Assembly (NCBI GenBank): GCA_016787575.1
Contig: JAEUUO010000010.1
Location: 62,001-126,000 of the forward strand
Direction of reading: 5' to 3'
Source: Saprospiraceae bacterium
GTDB taxonomy: Bacteria; Bacteroidota; Bacteroidia; Chitinophagales; Saprospiraceae
DNA length: 64,000 bases
The notes below the pieces were generated by a model. That model was not told the DNA's origin. It did no database searches and saw only the letters and a list, made by a program, of their open reading frames with translations. The position numbers and the translations under genes are program-made. How positions within the stretch are numbered: the first letter of the stretch is position 1; each line of letters begins with the position of its first letter. Positions 9,150-19,900 of this stretch are shown here, piece by piece.

Positions 9150-12100
9150 TTATTCAATAAGAAGCATTTTCCGTATGGCTCGATGTCCTTCCATTTCTAA
9201 TTGGTAATAAAGTACACCAGCCCTGTTTAGTTCCCGCTTATCGATTTCCACCGTGTGAAAACCTGATTTATAGAATTGGCTTAGATTCATAAGTACACGC
9301 CCATCTACATCTGTTACTTTCAATCTTACTTCACCATCTTTTGGAAGTTGAAATGAAATATTGGTAGATTGGCTAAATGGATTGGGTTGGTTTTGAAACA
9401 AGTAGAATCCATTTATCGATACATTATTATTGTCGTAGAATTTCAAAGCAAGATCAAATGCTTCTGTATTTTCACCATAAGCCTCTGCTTTAAAATTATT
9501 GTTCATCAAGGTCAAGCTTCTGCTCAAATCACCTTTGCGGTTTGCTCTAAAAACCAAAGTAAACAATGTTTCTGAGGCATCTACACCACTTACATGTTCC
9601 CAGCTCATACGCATTTTTCCATTTGCAAAACCATTGCTGATAAAATTGGAAGCATCCAATTTAACTGCACCGGATTCAATATCCACAAAGCTCAAACTGG
9701 ATGGATCAAAATTAAATTCTGATTGCATGCCATAAATTGTTCGCGCTGCATTAATCCTTACAGGAACACGTACCAATTCATTTACAGAGAAATTTACATC
9801 CGGAACTGCTATTTCCATTACACCTGCAGTTCTGGATTGTATAGCTCCCAGTTGGCTTGTTCGTGCATTTCCACTTACGTCACCCATTTTGACTGCTATA
9901 AAATTATTGTCTAATTTATCTGAGCCTAATTGGTTGATAGTACTATTTTCATTAAAAGGCCATGGATGATTGATGTCGGTAAATACCTGACTTGCATTTA
10001 CAAATTTCCAGGATTTGTGATCTATAAAATCAGTAGTAACTCCCAGAATCAATCTTCTTAAATCGGAAACATCCTTCGCAGTTATTGATTGCGAATTGTT
10101 TACATCCGCAGCAATCAATTTATAAGGAGAATTCAACAGTTGCAATCCCAAAATATGTCTTTGGATTAATACAATATCCTGTGTAGTTACTCCATTTAAT
10201 GGATCATCTGTCTTTTCAGCAGATAATATATAATTTTCGTTTAATGGAATTTGTATAAATGAATACTGTCCATCCGGTCTCGTCATTTCATACTTTGGCA
10301 TGCTTGGCATATTTGCATTTAAAGTCACCATAGCATTTTCAACCTTGCTATTAGCTTCGTTGTAAATATTTCCAGCAAGATTTCCAGTTGAACCTCCTCC
10401 AGTCAAATGATCCGGACAAGCATTTCCCAAACCATCCTGTATAATTACTTTCGTATCACAATAATCGAAGTTATTATTTTCATCCCAAACGTAAATACGC
10501 ACATCAAACGATTGAGAAACTCCATTGTCAATTTGCGAACAAGTATAGGTTCTGGATCGATCTGATGGATCCGATGAAAATGAGTAATTCAATCGTTGTG
10601 GAGGGGTACAGTTATCAAAACTTTTAGAATTGAAATCTGATGCCCATATTGTGATTTGACCATTAGATGGCATAATCACAGTTACAATACCCGTCACGCA
10701 AACAGGAGATGGTTTCTTTTTATCAAGTATGGTAAATAAATAAGTGCAGCTTGTAGCGTTTCCGCATTGATCTGTTACAGTCCACTTGATCCGGTGGGTT
10801 CCAACAGGATATGTTCCACTTGCATTGTTTCCAATTCCTGTATAATCTATAGAACCATTATTTCCTAAATCAATCTCATAATTATAAACCAACTGAGCCG
10901 GCTGACAATCATCAATTGCTGTTGCCACCAATGTTGCAAATCCGTTGCAATCTGATGAGATGCCTTCAAATGAAACATCTGAACAACTACTAGTGAAAGT
11001 AGGCGCAATAGAGTTTTTAACTTTTATTACTTGAGTAAACGACCATCTACCATAACCGGTTTTGCTATCATATATACACCAATCAACTACCGTCCATTTG
11101 CGCAAAACCTTAAAGCATACATTTTCCACAATACTAAATACCTGGTCATCGTAAGTTGCCAATATGTTTGAACAAGTTAGATTCGTTGGCCAGCTTGGCT
11201 TTCCTGTTACATTTGGATCTATGGCAGCATGACATCCATCTACTTCAATAGGAGATGCTGGCCATGAAATAGCACCATTAAATGGAGTTGAATCAACTAC
11301 AGTAATATACTGATCACAAGTATATGGAGCATTAAAATCATCATAAAAGGTATACCTCCGTAGAATATTTCCAATTCCGCAATGATTTAAAGCATAACTA
11401 ACAGAAGAATCTATGTGTAGATTGCAATCTTCAATGACCAATCCATCGTAACCCCATAAATGTGGTTGTACAAATTTATCATAAGTAGGATCGAATAACT
11501 TTATAGATCTTCGATCAGCTGCATCTCTTCTGTATGTACCAAATACGCCTAAATTAGAATAATCGAATTCACAGCTAATTGTAATATTAGGCAAGCAAGT
11601 TACCACTGGTGGTTTTTTATCCTGAACTATTACACGCACCATGCATTCATTGGTGTTTCCTGCAAGGTCTGATACTTCTAAAACAACCAAGGTTGGATTA
11701 TTTGGTATATCGTTACAACAAAATTCTACATACGGACCGTATTGATCATCTGCCTTAATTGGACTTGGACAATTTCCAGGTGTCATCCTACGAACCCGAA
11801 ATCCTCCCATGGCGCAATTGTCATGCGAGCCGTCGTCAAAGGTTTCTGCATAAACTTTTGCAGATCCATCATCTGTCAATGCTACAACAGTTTCCAAATC
11901 ACAAACAGCAATTGGCTTTGTTTTTTCAATCACAGTAACTTCAGTTGCGCAGGTATCAATATTTCCACAATTATCTGTGCCAATAAATAATACCCATGAT
12001 AAACCAACCGGTATGTTTTTAACTTTATAAAGCGAATCATTTAATTTAATTATTCCATCGGAAGATGCATCCAGTGCAGAAGGTGGAATATTAGGATCCA

Positions 12101-13484
12101 GAACACCTCTTTTAATTAATACGTTCCAGGTAATGTGCGAACACTCTTTAAAAGCCTGTGGTACTGCTATGGTAGTTTCACCTTCGCAGCTATTAGGCAA
12201 GGTAACAATGGTCTGATTTAATGAACAGGTTAAGATCAGTCGATCATCCAATACTTTAATTACTTGTATACAAGTAGTTGTACGACCGGTACACCAATCT
12301 GCAATTATCCATTCACGCAATATTTTATAGCTTCCTTCACATACTTTTAGTTTAATATCATTGTATGTAAAATCCAAATTACGGCAATGAACAAAACTAG
12401 GATAACCAGTTTCATCTGGATGAGGATTTCCCTTTGCATCCCGCAAATAAGGATCGCTGCAACTTAATGCTGCATGCTGTATGTTGTCATAATTGGGTGG
12501 GCATATAACTGCACCTATATCTCCAATGCGTATCAAGATAGTATCCGAACAATTGGTAATATTTCCGTAAGAATCTGTTGCTGTCCAATCTCTAAATACA
12601 GTATCTATATAAGGTACCGGTGGAGGGCAATTTGCATGTACTAACCGGTCCGTATAACGCAATGTTACAGGTCCGCAATTATCATATGCAGAATTGGTAG
12701 TGTAATACGTTCGAATCCCAATTGCTAAAGGATTGGTACCACCTGGAGGAACTGGAAAGCCAATATTTTCAGGAGCATAAAGCGCATCACAATTGATGGT
12801 ATATGTCGAACAAGCCAATTTAGGCTTGATTTTATCTTCTACTAAAATATATCCCCAACAATAATTTCCAGAACATATATGAGTTACATAAACAATATAA
12901 TATTTTCCAATATTAGATCCATTTACATACGGACTTGAATTCAATGGAACTCTGGTAACCGCATCTACAATTGTTATTGAATAATCCATTGAATCAAAAG
13001 GACCTTCTAAAAACATGCTAGGATAAATCAATGCACTGCAAAATTCATCCAATGATACATTGACGGTATCATTGCAATTCATTTGAGGCGCTGCTCTGTC
13101 AGATAGATGTATATTAAATGTATCCGCACACGCATTGCCCGGAGGGTTTATTACTTGAAAATACAAATTGTAATTTCCAGGAACATTACCCCAAACAACA
13201 ATAAATCCAGGAATTGCAGGATCAAAAGTTGCTGAAGTATATCCACCAATCGGTGCAATTGATAATTGATACGTGTAGGCTGCATTGTAAGTGCCCACTC
13301 TAAATCTAAAGGTATCAACTTCACTATTACATACCACTGATGTAACGCCTGTTAATGGAGAAGGACTCCCGCAAGGTTGTTGAGCATTGGAAACATTTAC
13401 TGCAAAACCAACTATTAGTAACAATTGCAATAAATACTTTTCCAAGGCAAACCTAGTGTCTCGTGTAAGTATTGGTTTATTCAT
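9150..13484 (-). CDS. Giant Cys-rich T9SS-secreted surface protein C
   Basis: Predicted secreted protein of 1444 aa. The start at 13484 gives MNKPILTRD followed by a hydrophobic stretch and a cleavage site near VSNAQ at about residue 35. A PKD-like head (FIVVWGNVPGNYNLYFQ) resembles that of protein A. The shared stalk opens with CWGYILVEDK and includes two DWC motifs (IADWC, VVDWC), the DDGSHDNC segment and DKKPP-type units. The dockerin-like pair is at about 1093-1147 (VTTQDIVLIQRHILG, AADVNNSQSITAKDVSDLRR). The cohesin-like domain spans about 1228-1350 (YGMQSEFNFDPSSLSFVDIE) and the T9SS type A domain is at the end (QNQPNPFSQ, GVLYYQLE). The terminator of the upstream gene implies its own promoter in 13,485-13,879, but no exact -7 box was found there. 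Confidence 0.85.
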   Translation of the reverse strand: MNKPILTRDTRFALEKYLLQLLLIVGFAVNVSNAQQPCGSPSPLTGVTSVVCNSEVDTFRFRVGTYNAAYTYQLSIAPIGGYTSATFDPAIPGFIVVWGNVPGNYNLYFQVINPPGNACADTFNIHLSDRAAPQMNCNDTVNVSLDEFCSALIYPSMFLEGPFDSMDYSITIVDAVTRVPLNSSPYVNGSNIGKYYIVYVTHICSGNYCWGYILVEDKIKPKLACSTYTINCDALYAPENIGFPVPPGGTNPLAIGIRTYYTTNSAYDNCGPVTLRYTDRLVHANCPPPVPYIDTVFRDWTATDSYGNITNCSDTILIRIGDIGAVICPPNYDNIQHAALSCSDPYLRDAKGNPHPDETGYPSFVHCRNLDFTYNDIKLKVCEGSYKILREWIIADWCTGRTTTCIQVIKVLDDRLILTCSLNQTIVTLPNSCEGETTIAVPQAFKECSHITWNVLIKRGVLDPNIPPSALDASSDGIIKLNDSLYKVKNIPVGLSWVLFIGTDNCGNIDTCATEVTVIEKTKPIAVCDLETVVALTDDGSAKVYAETFDDGSHDNCAMGGFRVRRMTPGNCPSPIKADDQYGPYVEFCCNDIPNNPTLVVLEVSDLAGNTNECMVRVIVQDKKPPVVTCLPNITISCEFDYSNLGVFGTYRRDAADRRSIKLFDPTYDKFVQPHLWGYDGLVIEDCNLHIDSSVSYALNHCGIGNILRRYTFYDDFNAPYTCDQYITVVDSTPFNGAISWPASPIEVDGCHAAIDPNVTGKPSWPTNLTCSNILATYDDQVFSIVENVCFKVLRKWTVVDWCIYDSKTGYGRWSFTQVIKVKNSIAPTFTSSCSDVSFEGISSDCNGFATLVATAIDDCQPAQLVYNYEIDLGNNGSIDYTGIGNNASGTYPVGTHRIKWTVTDQCGNATSCTYLFTILDKKKPSPVCVTGIVTVIMPSNGQITIWASDFNSKSFDNCTPPQRLNYSFSSDPSDRSRTYTCSQIDNGVSQSFDVRIYVWDENNNFDYCDTKVIIQDGLGNACPDHLTGGGSTGNLAGNIYNEANSKVENAMVTLNANMPSMPKYEMTRPDGQYSFIQIPLNENYILSAEKTDDPLNGVTTQDIVLIQRHILGLQLLNSPYKLIAADVNNSQSITAKDVSDLRRLILGVTTDFIDHKSWKFVNASQVFTDINHPWPFNENSTINQLGSDKLDNNFIAVKMGDVSGNARTSQLGAIQSRTAGVMEIAVPDVNFSVNELVRVPVRINAARTIYGMQSEFNFDPSSLSFVDIESGAVKLDASNFISNGFANGKMRMSWEHVSGVDASETLFTLVFRANRKGDLSRSLTLMNNNFKAEAYGENTEAFDLALKFYDNNNVSINGFYLFQNQPNPFSQSTNISFQLPKDGEVRLKVTDVDGRVLMNLSQFYKSGFHTVEIDKRELNRAGVLYYQLEMEGHRAIRKMLLIE

Positions 13485-13879
13485 ATCCGTATATTTATAA
13501 AATTCGTTTTTGCTCATTAATAAGTAATGCAGGCACAAATGGCCTGAAACCGTTTATGTGTAAATCTGGGTGGGGGGTAGGTGAAATTCAGAGTTCCCTC
13601 ATAAGGGATTGTCTCCGATTCTCTCTTCAATAATTACAACTAACATTCCAAAAAATGAGCTCGGATTATTACCCTTATTGAATAAATCTAATTTAAATAG
13701 ATTACTATTTGTTCTAATATATTAGTTACTTGAAAACTTGATTTTATACTTTAACTAAAATATAGATGGGGAAAAAAAAATTATATAAAAAGTTTTTTTA
13801 GGCTTTTTAAAATCAATACCCAAATTATTTGAAGAGGCTTCACTTGACACAAATGACTTATTATCAAGCACAAACACAT
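13485..13879. other. Intergenic region upstream of giant gene C, nothing identified
   Basis: About 395 AT-rich bases between the start of gene C and the terminator of gene D. It must hold the promoter of gene C if the terminator is efficient, but no exact TAnnTTTG is visible on the minus strand. A short TCCCT/AGGGA inverted repeat lies near 13,595. No ORF, tRNA or repeat was recognised. Confidence 0.5.
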
Positions 13880-13915
13880 AAAAAAAAGGGCACAAGATAA
13901 TTCTTGTGCCCTTTT
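13880..13915 (-). terminator. Rho-independent terminator of giant gene D
   Basis: AAAAGGGCACAAGA pairs with TCTTGTGCCCTTTT around a very short loop and is followed on the minus strand by a T-run. It sits just downstream of the 2110-aa gene stop. It separates gene D transcriptionally from genes C, B and A. Confidence 0.88.
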
Positions 13916-13945
13916 GGCTTTATTTTTTAAAGTTTAATCCACAAA

Positions 13946-16900
13946 TTAATCCATTACTAACATCCGCTTTGTAGCTGTAAAGTTTAATGCATCTAATTGA
14001 TAATACAGAACACCACTGGTGTTTAATTCGTCACGATTAATTTTAACTGAATTAAGTCCTTTTACTCCATTCAATTCATAAACCCTTAAGACCTTTCCTG
14101 TAACATCATAGATACTCAATTTGGCTAAACCAGCTGCTGGCAATCTGTAATTAATCACAGACTCTTTCACAAATGGATTGGGCGTGTTTTGATACAATTC
14201 AAAAACTCCACTTTCGACAATGCCTTTTTCCGTACGAATACTTAATAAGACATCTTTTGATTTTAACTGTGAATCATAGGCCTCAGCAATTGTAATGTCG
14301 CTTGTTATTGCAATTAGATTACTGATTTGAGCTGAGCCTGCTGCACGGAATACGATTGTAAATAAACCTGCTGAAGATTCAACGCTTATTGGAGTTTTAC
14401 TATTCCAACTTGTGGTTAAAATTCCTGACTCTACCCTATTGATTCCGAAATTAGATTCATCAACTGCCAGTGCACCAGCTTCAATTCCGACATAGCTTAA
14501 AAGCTTTGCGTCAAACTTTAATGTAAACTGGTATCCGGAAATATTAGAGAAATCACTTGCTTTAAATTGCAGTTTATACAATTCTCCAGCAACTAACGGA
14601 TTATTATCTACTTCAAAATGAAGTTGGCCATTGTTTCTACTGGTAGTACCTGAATAATTGTGTCCACGGGCATTGTTATTTACATCACCCATTTTTACAG
14701 CAATAAAGTCTTCAATTTTTTCAGTAGCGGTTGGCATAGGAACGATTATTTCTCTTGGCGCATTCCAAGGATTTTGAGCATCCATAAAATGATCCTTTGG
14801 AATAAACGTCCATGAATCAACCTTACTAAACTGATTCGAAACACCCAAAATCAACTTTCTGATTTCAGAAATATCAGCAGCAGTAATTGAAGAACTGTTA
14901 TTTACATCAGCAGCAATTAATTTATAAGGACTGTTTAATGTTTCAATGCCTAAAATATGGCGTTGAATTTTAACAATGTCTGCAGTAGAAACTCCATTCA
15001 ACGGATCATCAGTTCTTCTTGGCTTAACAACATACTCTTGAGCAACTCCATAATCCAGATCACCAAATAAATACAATCCATTGCTGGAAGTAGTCATTTG
15101 TTTTTTCATAACAGCTGATTCAATCAATTGAACCTCTGCATCCTGAGTTCCTTCATCGTTCAATGTTTTCAATTCACCGGTAATTCTACCAAATGAACCA
15201 ACATCAGGACATACGTTATGTGGGTCTTGAATTACAATCGTGGTTTTACAACAATCTTTATTTCCTTCTTCGTCTTCAACACAAATTGTAACAGGTATAA
15301 TTAATTCATCATTGATTTTACTTGAGACAAAATCTTCGCAACAGATTGTTACACTGTCAGATCCAAAATCATCAAAATATATTCTCAAGTCTTCAGGATC
15401 TGTACAGTTATCATAACTACCTGCATCCAAATCTCTTGCCCAAAGCGTTACACAACCACTGCTTGGCATTACTGTAGTGATTACACCTACATGACAATAA
15501 GGAGTTGGTGCTTTGCAATCTTTAATTTCAAACAACTGACAATTTGCAGCAATGTTTCCGCAACCGTCTTCTACAAACCAACAGATTTTATGGATACCAA
15601 TTGGATAACTTCCGCTCGCATCAAATGGATTGAATTCATCATCCGCTAATGGATTGTGATGCTTTAACGGGGTACGACCTGCAGCATATTCTTTTTTAGT
15701 GAGTGGACCAACTGCATAATCATATCCTGAATGAACTCCAATACCATCGTTGTAGATATCTATCTTGTAATCGTAAGATAACCAGTCAAGCGGACTGCAA
15801 TTATCAGTAGCATCTGCGGTTATAGTTATATGACCGTAACAAATGTTGTTTGCTGCATTTTTTACTGCAGGCTCACAATCACCGATTTCTACACTAATTA
15901 CTGGTTTATCTGTATCATGTACTTTTATAATTTGCAAATAAGACCAACGTCCTTTTAACGGATCAATGCTTGGATCGTATTGGCACCAGTCAATTACTGT
16001 CCAGTGACGCAAGACTTTAAAACAAGCATCCGGCTCAATGGTAAATATTTCATCGGTATATTCTATACTTATAAGGGCACAAAGATCATCAGCATTGTTT
16101 TCGATAACCGGTCTACCTAACAATGGATTGTCAGGACTGATGTCGGCACCGCATCCATCGATGGTAGTAGCTTGACCTGTACAATTACCTGGCCAGGTAA
16201 TGTCATCATCCGGATCACAATTGTCTGTACGATTGATATAAAATGGATCACAATCAACCACCCAAATGATTTGGGTACCTGTGACGCTGATTCCATTTGG
16301 ACCTCTCGCTACAATGGTTCTGGTAAGTTGACCCTGTCCGCATTCACGATTGTCGTTAACAGAAATTGAGTAATTGGTTCCACATGCACCTAAAACTGTA
16401 CCGTCAAATCCCCACACTAGCTCATATTTCCTATCATAATGAGCCGTATCAAACAAGAAACGGTAATACTCACATGCACGATTCCATGCAGGTGGATTTG
16501 AAGGTGGTGCACCTGGCACATAACCTGGATATCCAGTTATATCATTGCGTACACAATAATTATAGCAAACCAAATCATTGGTAACTACTTTATGTCTTTG
16601 ACTTAAATCATTTACTACACGTCCAAAAGTTGCATCATTTGGATCGGTTAATTTATCAACATCAAACCAGAACCAACAACTTACAACAATGTTTGGAGGA
16701 GGAACAACTGTAGGAACACTTTTATCCTGAACTTCAACTTCAATCATACAATCGCTGAAGCGATTAAATAATGGTCCACCTGGATTCATCCTGTTAGGTG
16801 CTATTGGTCCTGTTCCGGGATCACGGTCAAATACTCTCAACACGACCATTATAGATTTACCTACATCGGTACAACAGAATTTTACGTGATCATCAAAATA

Positions 16901-19900
16901 AATTTGATTTCCATCTAAAACTGGATTATCATCTCCGTTCACAGCAGCACAATTATTTCCATTATCTGCTTGATTAGCATTGCTACCATTATTTGTACCA
17001 CGCAATTGTTCCATGCGTATTACTTTAAAGAAAATATGAGGAGCGCAATTATCAAAACTTCCTTGGTTCAAATCTTTTGCAAATACTTTTCCAAAATTTT
17101 CACCAGGACTTTGATTGCCATTTATACTAACTACCGTTTTTTGATCGCAAACTGCAACTGGAGGCACGTTATCGACTACATTAACTGCGACTCTGTGTTT
17201 TGTTATATTTCCACAACAGTCTTCTGCAACGATGTAACCATTCCATACACCAGGTTCAATTCCGATAATTATATATCCTGCATTTTCATCGCCTAATACA
17301 GTACCATTTTCAATTTCAACGGTGTAATGAATTTCGTTGCTACAATTGTCCAACAACCAAGGTTTTGGAACTTCCCATTTTCCGGTACAAGTCCAAACTT
17401 CCATGTTTACATTAACTGTATCTGGATACAATACCTGAGGTCCATGTTTATCTACAACTTTAATAACCTGATTATGACCTCCAATCAAAGAAGTACACCA
17501 ATCCAAAACAGTCCATTTCCGCAATACTTTGTAACATCCGATCGGCCCTGCATCGCATCCAGGTTTAGCAATATCAATTACAATATCCTGGAAATTGATA
17601 CCTAAATTAGAACAACCGCTACCGCTTGGATAACCGGTACCTGCCCACATAACGACCTCGTCAGGACCCCAACAAACAGGATTGTTTGGTCTCCAGCTAG
17701 GATGTGCTGGATAATAGATTGGCCATGGACTTGGATGACCTACATATAAACCTGTATCTATACAATTCCATCCGAGTACTCTTGGCAAACGCTCTCCTGC
17801 TAAATCACCATTTGGACTTGGTAAAAATCCACCAGTAGCAAACCAATGGGCTGAATCCAGAATATATCCATCCACACAATATGGGTAAGCCAAATAATGG
17901 GGTGTATAATCTTTAGTAGTATTTATTTTTTCATCACAACCTAAAGCAGGTTCTTCAAGATCATCGTAATTTTTTGGAACGCTAACACTGTTTAAAGTAG
18001 CCAATCCAACAGTTATTGTTTGAACACATACTGCTTTATTCCCTGAACCATCAATGGCCGTCCAGGTACGAACAATTCTTTCTTCGTAACCAACCGCACA
18101 TCCACCTTGTGTTACAGCATCTTTATAGGTTAATGAATAACTTCCACAGTTTTCTGTAACTCTGGTTGTTCCTAAAAATGCAGGACTTAATTCAGTAGTT
18201 CCACAAGTAACACAGGTATCTCTAGCACACACTAAAATAGGTGCTATCTTGTCTTCTATTGTCAAATGACCCCAACATGAATTGCCTGTTGCAGGATCTC
18301 TAACCGTTACTTTAATTTCTCTTCCAATATCTTGTACACCAACTTGTACACCAGGTACATTCGGCTGGCGATCAATCAGGACATTTGTAATCCAATCTCT
18401 CAATTCTACAATATATAAATCATAACATTTGTAAGGACCACCAGAAAGCACTTCATCAGGACTGATGGTAGCAAAACAATTCTCATCCAAACTAATTTGA
18501 ATTTCATCATGACATGTTAACTGGGTAACTGTATTTGGATATGCGCGAACGCACACATCAAATACGCATGTTGAAGTATTGCCTGCGGCATCTGTTGCCT
18601 GGTAGCAAAGTGTTTTACATCCAACCGGGAAATAGGAACCAGGACCATATGGCTGACCGCAAGTTTGAACCACAGGTACCATCCCTAATGTTGCAGGATC
18701 AATTCTGGAATACAATACATCGCCTGGAAAACCAAAAGGACTGCATGCAATACCAAAATTTGCACCGGCTAAGTTGACTGAGATAACTCCAACGCTACCC
18801 GCTGGAGTATTATGCAATGGATTGATTGCAATAATGCTGTCTCCAAAATTTCCAGCTGCGCAAGTACCAAAACCAGGAAGATTCATACTATATCCTGAAC
18901 CGATAGTTCCTAAAATTCCAAATCCTCTGATTTCACCTGGATTTAACAATATACCCTTATCATCATTTGCTTGTTGAAAAATTGCACCTGAGTTATTACA
19001 AATTGGAGCTGTGCGATTTCCAACAACCGGTTTAGAAAGATAAATAGTGTCTTTAAACAATCCTGCTGTTCCTGAAGTCCATGCAGAAGTGCGCACTGAG
19101 TCAGCAGTTCCGGTTGTTTTTATTAATGACCATGCAGATTTAGGCATGTTGTTTAAACAAGTATTTCCAGCTGCAGGCCACCCACCTGTTGGTGCTGCCC
19201 TCCAAGATGTGTTTGCCGTATTTCTGGTATATACCTCATAGGTCCCAAAATTACTGGCAGAACCACCTGTAAAAGCTGATGAAAATCCACGAATGTAAAT
19301 TGGGCAATTGCTTTTATTTCTGATATCAAAAAAGTAACCACCACTGTCTCCGCAAGCATTGATTCCGCAGAAATTTTGAAAAAACTGATTGCATCCTCCA
19401 GACAATGCATTTTGGCCAAATACTATTGGAAATGGACAGTCATCCATAGCCATAAACATTGGAGCATTCCAAGCAGCTTCGCATTCACCGGGCCCTAAAT
19501 TGATAGTAATCCCTTTGCTTGGACAATTTAAAATAACAGGTGGAATTCGGTCATTTACATTGATTTCCTGAACTGTTGAAATTTCTTCACAGGTGTATTT
19601 ATTTATACTTGTCCATTTAATCTTTGTAATTCCATTAGGCAATTCGACTTCGCCTCCACATAAGTGATTGATATCATTAATTGCACGGATGTTAGATTGA
19701 GGGATTCTCAATTCAATATCTACCCAACTTTCCTGACAAAAAGGAAAAGAAGAACCATTGGTTATCAAAGAATTGGGCAATATTTTCCAACGCAAGCCTC
19801 CTTGTATTTGTGAATTGAATTCACAAAATGACATGGTACAGCTGCTCTCTACGACTTGACAATCAAGTCCTCCGACTCTACAGATAATAGTTCCATGTTC

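Noticed and set aside
9002-9157. N-terminal extension of giant protein B to an ATG at 9,157
   Set aside because: It would translate an intergenic hairpin and place about 70 residues before the signal peptide core; the ATG at 9,001 gives a normal signal.
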